In this document: positions 6,056 to 9,864 of the stretch, piece after piece
Layout: each line of letters opens with the position of its first letter
Position numbering within the stretch: position 1 is the stretch's first letter
Program-made: the position numbers and the translations under genes
Notes under the pieces: generated by a model
Seen by the model: the letters and a program-made list of their open reading frames with translations, nothing else
Database searches by the model: none
What the model was told of the DNA's origin: nothing
Source: an uncultured bacterium
GTDB lineage: Bacteria > Bacteroidota > Bacteroidia > Chitinophagales > CAIOSU01
DNA length: 9,864 nucleotides
Assembly (NCBI GenBank): GCA_903861055.1
Contig: CAIOSU010000329.1
Coordinates: 1-9,864 of the forward strand
Direction of reading: 5' to 3'

Positions 6056-7885
6056 TTACCTTACGAGTTTAAAGGTATTAACCGCACCGCCAGCACTAAC
6101 CTTAATAATATAGGTTCCAGCAGTCAATTGATCGCCACTGAGGTAATAGTTATCACCGTTGAGATTATCCAACTGTTTAATCGCTTTCCCTGCAATATCA
6201 TAAACTGTAATACTTACGGGCAGCCCAGTATGGTTTCGTAGTATCGCCGATTCGCCGTTGAAAGTAAACCCGTGGCTGTTTAATAGCTCAAAATCAAGCA
6301 CATCAGTTTTATAAACCGTTTCAATTCCTACTCCATTCAAAAAACCGCGTTCAACCATAATCTGGTGGATAACATCATAGTTTATACCTCCATTCAAGGC
6401 ATTGTCAGCATCAAGGTAAGCCAAGGCCACATCGGTAAAGGTCATGTTACTGGCTAAGTTAAACAAGGTTTCAAGTGCTAACTTGTCAGCAACATCCTTC
6501 CCAAGTGCGCTCCAAACTTGCATTAAGGCGGTAGACCACATTTCGCCATTTCGGTGAATGCTACCACTCAAACTTGCAGGATAAATTTTATTAGTCGTTG
6601 CTGTGCGGCCATTCCAGTATTCATTGTGCCCATCCCAACTAAACACGCTATCCCAACGGTAAGGCGATATGCTGCGCGAATATGAGGCTGCAAAGTAATC
6701 GCCAAACCCTTCATCGATAGCTGGGCGCTCTTGACCAAAATTGGTAGCTGGCGAACCTGCATAACTCAGCGCATGACCATATTCGTGCACAATTACATCC
6801 GCATCTTCGGCATCATCCACACCTCCGTCGCCAAAAAATAAGCGAGGGAAACCGCCTCCATAGGAAAACTGTGAGTTATCGCTTCCATTCAACGCATGGG
6901 CATCAACCTGAATTTGCTCTGCAGTAAGCGCCGAATACCCTAGAGATGCGACATAGGTTTGATATACATTTAAGTGATAGTAAGCATTAACCTCTTCGAA
7001 TGCAGTATCGGCACGGGTATACAAAAACGCTGGTGTTGAGCTACTCACCACTGTTTGATTGGGTGCACTAAAATTAGACATCACAAACTTATTGTTTTGC
7101 AAATAATAGTTGCCACCAACCTGTTCAACTTCAATATTCACCAAAATCCGCTCGGCGCGTAAAATAGCAGTATTTGCATTCATGCTATCTATGTAAGGCG
7201 CTAAATATATGGTTTCAGCTGAAGTGATAGGGTCAGGATTAAACACATAAGCCGATGCAGGCACACCCAAAAAAGCATTCAAATTTTGAGCATAAACGAT
7301 TACCCCTGCCTTATTAAGCAAAAATAGCTTGTGGTCGCCCGTAGCTTCATCAAAAAGCGTTAATGACTTAAAGGCCGCTGGTTGCCCTTCAATAACTGCA
7401 ATTACCGTTTGCTCTTGAATATTGGCTTGAGTATAGCCAGTTAACAAGGCTAACTTTTCTGAAACCTTGATGGCATCAAAAGCAGCTAAATTGGCAATTA
7501 AGCTACTTGGCCATTGGCTAGTACCATAACTATTATCGAAAATTGAAAAAACTACTCCCGTATGGCCAATATTCACTTTTACCTGCGAGTTGAATACAGG
7601 CACGCCTTGAAAGTATTGGTCGAAAGTGAAATGCTCGCCACCTGGGCTGGTTTTATGGGCTACCAACTGCAGCGTTATACCTGTACTTGCTATGTTTGGC
7701 AACTGCTGCTGCAAATAAGTTTGTACATTTTCCAAGCTAATGGGCAGTGGCAATAGGGTTCTAGGAAAGTAAGATACGGCTGTTTTGTTAGCAAACGGAT
7801 CTACATTTTCGCCCCCAGGCGTCTGCTTGGCATAAGCACTTAATGCAGATAGCAACACAAAAAGTATAGGTAGTATGTTACGCAT
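6056..7885 (-). CDS. Secreted M36 (fungalysin-like) zinc metallopeptidase with T9SS sorting domain
   Basis: Complete 609-residue preproenzyme. It has a signal peptide (1-19, cut about AYA|K) and an FTP-type propeptide at about 65-120, which in this family keeps the enzyme inactive and helps folding. The catalytic domain spans about 285-515. H367-E-Y-G-H371 is the zinc motif with E368 as general base. E392 in the DEGFGDYFAAS segment is the third zinc ligand, 20 residues after H371. The later HRNGEMW segment (H444, E448) matches the conserved M36 region. Residues about 535-609 form a type A T9SS C-terminal domain (VYDIAGKAIKQL, then LTAGTYIIKVSAGG and a KLVR end), although the usual YPNP start is missing. 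The enzyme should act outside the cell on proteins. Its ATG lies inside the 3' end of the YigZ-family gene (8-bp overlap) with no Shine-Dalgarno, suggesting coupled translation. M4 is less likely because of HEYGH and EGFGDYF. Confidence 0.9.
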   Translation of the reverse strand: MRNILPILFVLLSALSAYAKQTPGGENVDPFANKTAVSYFPRTLLPLPISLENVQTYLQQQLPNIASTGITLQLVAHKTSPGGEHFTFDQYFQGVPVFNSQVKVNIGHTGVVFSIFDNSYGTSQWPSSLIANLAAFDAIKVSEKLALLTGYTQANIQEQTVIAVIEGQPAAFKSLTLFDEATGDHKLFLLNKAGVIVYAQNLNAFLGVPASAYVFNPDPITSAETIYLAPYIDSMNANTAILRAERILVNIEVEQVGGNYYLQNNKFVMSNFSAPNQTVVSSSTPAFLYTRADTAFEEVNAYYHLNVYQTYVASLGYSALTAEQIQVDAHALNGSDNSQFSYGGGFPRLFFGDGGVDDAEDADVIVHEYGHALSYAGSPATNFGQERPAIDEGFGDYFAASYSRSISPYRWDSVFSWDGHNEYWNGRTATTNKIYPASLSGSIHRNGEMWSTALMQVWSALGKDVADKLALETLFNLASNMTFTDVALAYLDADNALNGGINYDVIHQIMVERGFLNGVGIETVYKTDVLDFELLNSHGFTFNGESAILRNHTGLPVSITVYDIAGKAIKQLDNLNGDNYYLSGDQLTAGTYIIKVSAGGAVNTFKLVR

Positions 7886-8486
7886 ATTCTATAAAGATAG
7901 CACTAACCCCCAAAATGGTTGCCAGCTCTTTGTTAAGTTTTTCTTCGTTAAGCTGATTTACTGCCACTGTAAATCGACAATCCAGCTCCATTTCTTGCTT
8001 ATGGATAGCAATATTTTCTTTTTTCAAGAGATTCATAACCTCATGCAACGCTGGGTAGGCAAATGAAACATTGTACCAAGCCAGCACCTGGTGGGTAACA
8101 ATATTGGCATTTGCCAAAGCCTCCGCTGCCCCTCCCTTGTATGCGGCTATAAGCCCAGGAACCCCCAACAAAGTGCCTCCAAAATACCGCACTACTGCCA
8201 CCAACACATTGGTAACACCTACTGAGTATATTTGGTTGAGAATCGGTTTGCCTGCACTGCCAGATGGCTCGCCGTCATCATTGCTGCGTTCCAGCGGGTC
8301 GTCGGCACCTATACGAAAAGCATAACAAACGTGCCGCGCCTTTGGATGTTCTTTCCAAAGGCGCTCAATGTGCATTTTTACTTCCTCTTCGCTGCTAACA
8401 GGTATGACCCAACCAATGAATTTACTGCCACGGTCTTTCAACTCAGCTGTTGCAGCGTGTTCAATGGTTTTAAAAGATTCGGCCAT
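7878..8486 (-). CDS. yigZ: YigZ/IMPACT family protein (UPF0029)
   Basis: Complete 202-residue cytoplasmic protein of normal length for the bacterial YigZ family. The UPF0029/Impact N-terminal domain covers about 15-123 and carries the family signatures: ARHVCYAFRIG (50-60), ERSNDDGEPSGSAGKPIL (66-83) and VVRYFGGTLLGVPGLIAAY (98-116). The C-terminal DUF1949-type ferredoxin-like domain is at about 135-195. The eukaryotic relative IMPACT regulates GCN2 and translation; the bacterial role is not settled, though links to ribosomes and translation have been suggested. There is no signal peptide or sorting domain, so it is a housekeeping-type protein between two secreted enzymes. It starts 46 bp after the serine hydrolase stop, without a Shine-Dalgarno, and its TAA lies within the first codons of the peptidase gene. 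Co-transcription of the three genes is likely from spacing but not proven. Confidence 0.95.
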   Translation of the reverse strand: MAESFKTIEHAATAELKDRGSKFIGWVIPVSSEEEVKMHIERLWKEHPKARHVCYAFRIGADDPLERSNDDGEPSGSAGKPILNQIYSVGVTNVLVAVVRYFGGTLLGVPGLIAAYKGGAAEALANANIVTHQVLAWYNVSFAYPALHEVMNLLKKENIAIHKQEMELDCRFTVAVNQLNEEKLNKELATILGVSAIFIEYA

Positions 8487-8532
8487 TGGTAAATTGGTTA
8501 ATCGGTTGATTTTGTCATTGGTTACTGGTTTA
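8485..8532. repeat. Degenerate 8-bp tandem repeat filling the gap before the YigZ-family gene
   Basis: In register on the plus strand the units are ATTGGTAA, ATTGGTTA, ATCGGTTG, ATTTTGTC, ATTGGTTA and CTGGTTTA, six 8-bp steps from 8485 to 8532. Two match the consensus ATTGGTTA exactly, two match at 6-7 of 8, and two are diverged (4-5 of 8). The array spans the whole gap between the serine hydrolase stop codon and the YigZ-family start codon and includes two bases of that start codon. Confidence 0.5.
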
Positions 8533-9846
8533 TCATTCTACTATCAGTTTCCCGTAATCAAAAGTGCCATTACCTGTAACTTGGTATAGATACACCCCTT
8601 TTGGCAAATTGCCTACATCAATGGCAGTATTACATTCTGTTAGTGTCAAATTCATTATCCTTTCGCCCATCAAATTAAACAATACCATACTTCCGCCACT
8701 GGCATCGGGCAACAAAACCGTAATTATGCCCGATGTAGGGTTAGGATAAATCTTAGGGGCTATTTTGTGGTGCACATCGCTAATGGCAGTTGGTGCACAA
8801 TTGAGCACAGGGTTTAACCAGAGCCATACACTATCATTGTAAGAATTGGGCACAAAGTAGCTGGTGCCAGGCGCATCGCCCATGCGCACAACCACCAGTC
8901 CCATTGAAGGAACAACATTTATAATTTGACCATTCTTGCCCAATGCCGCAAACATATCAGCCGGTGCATTAGGTACCGCCGAGCCAGTAAAGGTAAATTG
9001 CGTTTGTGGCAAACGATAACTGGCCTTTCCATTGAGCCACCACAAATAGCCATAGCTAAGGTTAATGTTTTGCGAGGTATTAGTCATGGCATTAAAATAC
9101 GCCGTATCATTCATTACCACGGTCTGGTCCCATTTGCCCTTGTTTAGAGCCAGTAACCCAAAGCGCGCCATGCTTCTCGGAATACTAAAATGTACATTGT
9201 TATAATCAACTTGCACGTATGCACCGGTCATGCCCGTTTTGCTCTGCAATTGTTGGTTCAAAAATAAGTTCAACGATCTACCTGTGGCTGCCTCCATTAC
9301 CGAATCGAGCAAGGTGTAAGGTGCATTGTGGTATGCCCATCGGGTACCCGCATCGGCAAGGTAAACCAAACAGGAGTCGAGGGTGCAATCTGCATTACCC
9401 AAACCATCATCAAACCCGCTTGTCATGGTCAATTGGTGCCAAACGGTTATAGAATCTTCTTTGCCTGATGGTGCACTGCTCCAGCCCGTACCAAGGTAGT
9501 CGCTGGTTTTATCATCAATATTAAGGTACCCTTGCTCTTGGGCCAATCCCACCAGAAAAGCGGTAAGGCTCTTGCCCGCCGAAGCCCAGTACCAAATACT
9601 GTCCTTAGTAAAGCCATCAAAATAAGCCTCTATTACTATCTTCCCATCCTTAAGTACTATAAATGCTTTGGAGTTGGTGGCCTCCAAATTTTGGAGCAAT
9701 TGAGGTATTGAGTCTTCGCACCAACCTAACGAAGAAGGCGAAACAGTATCCCAAGTACTGCCAGTTTTTGGCGGAAAATAAAAGCTTTGCGCTGTTGCAT
9801 TAAGGGTAAGCAAAAATGCTATTGCAATGATTATAGGTCTAGTCAT
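8533..9846 (-). CDS. Secreted serine hydrolase (class C beta-lactamase/esterase fold) with T9SS sorting domain
   Basis: Complete 437-residue protein of the beta-lactamase family (PF00144), which includes class C beta-lactamases, DD-peptidases and esterases. A signal peptide covers 1-19 (cut ATA|Q). The catalytic domain is about 35-345. S89-A-G-K92 is the SxxK motif with S89 as nucleophile and K92 as base. Y172-H-N174 is the YxN motif. G303-K-N-G-Q307 sits where the (K/H)TG motif lies in lactamases; this G-x-x-GQ form is common in esterase-like members, so true beta-lactamase activity is doubtful. Residues about 364-437 are a type A T9SS sorting domain starting KIYPNPTSGIITV and including LPKGVYLYQVTGNG, so the enzyme is exported to the surface or medium. 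The substrate cannot be read from the sequence. It is the first gene of the three-gene cluster visible here; only 18 bp of upstream sequence is present, so its promoter is outside or at the edge of the window. Confidence 0.92.
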   Translation of the reverse strand: MTRPIIIAIAFLLTLNATAQSFYFPPKTGSTWDTVSPSSLGWCEDSIPQLLQNLEATNSKAFIVLKDGKIVIEAYFDGFTKDSIWYWASAGKSLTAFLVGLAQEQGYLNIDDKTSDYLGTGWSSAPSGKEDSITVWHQLTMTSGFDDGLGNADCTLDSCLVYLADAGTRWAYHNAPYTLLDSVMEAATGRSLNLFLNQQLQSKTGMTGAYVQVDYNNVHFSIPRSMARFGLLALNKGKWDQTVVMNDTAYFNAMTNTSQNINLSYGYLWWLNGKASYRLPQTQFTFTGSAVPNAPADMFAALGKNGQIINVVPSMGLVVVRMGDAPGTSYFVPNSYNDSVWLWLNPVLNCAPTAISDVHHKIAPKIYPNPTSGIITVLLPDASGGSMVLFNLMGERIMNLTLTECNTAIDVGNLPKGVYLYQVTGNGTFDYGKLIVE

Positions 9847-9864
9847 AATGACATATTTGACTAA

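Noticed and set aside
8232..8589. Plus-strand open frames of 73-86 codons opposite the YigZ-family and serine hydrolase genes
   Set aside because: Shadows of strongly conserved minus-strand genes; no recognisable domains or initiation signals.
8533..9846. Calling the serine hydrolase an antibiotic-resistance beta-lactamase
   Set aside because: SxxK and YxN are present, but the KTG-type motif is replaced by a G-x-x-GQ segment and the protein carries a T9SS sorting domain. Such members are mostly esterases or peptidases of unknown substrate.

Overview
This window looks chromosomal and comes from a member of the Bacteroidota, most likely a gliding or flavobacterium/chitinophaga-like lineage; the genus cannot be fixed from sequence alone. 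Three of the five genes encode proteins with a Sec signal peptide and a C-terminal domain typical of type IX secretion (T9SS) cargo, a system confined to this phylum. Other support is the SprB-type repeats, a TAnnTTTG-type promoter element, and the near absence of Shine-Dalgarno sequences.

All five genes lie on the minus strand, so transcription runs from high to low coordinates. The first three form a tight group: a secreted class C beta-lactamase-fold serine hydrolase (8533-9846), a cytoplasmic YigZ/IMPACT-family protein (7878-8486), and a secreted M36-type (fungalysin-like) zinc metallopeptidase (6056-7885). The peptidase start codon overlaps the end of the YigZ-family gene by 8 bp. The 46-bp gap between the first two genes is built almost wholly of a degenerate 8-bp tandem repeat.

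Next is a 510-bp non-coding stretch (5546-6055) rich in inverted repeats, including a compound two-part stem, an 8-bp stem with a tetraloop, and two mutually exclusive hairpins. It precedes a 1678-residue cell-surface protein gene (509-5545). That protein has a signal peptide, an IgGFc-binding-like N-terminal region, Ig/PKD-like modules, eleven SprB repeats and a gliding-motility-type C-terminal domain. Nine of the eleven repeats form three copies of an A-B-C unit with an exact 681-bp period. A weak terminator and a likely promoter follow, then a small DUF983 zinc-ribbon membrane protein gene (6-389).

The inferred common theme is cell-surface and secreted functions: a large T9SS-exported adhesin-like protein and two T9SS-exported hydrolases, with two conserved non-secreted proteins (YigZ family and DUF983) interleaved. 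No tRNA, rRNA, CRISPR array or intact mobile element is visible. The points most worth a second look are the structured 510-bp intergenic region and the higher-order repeat array.
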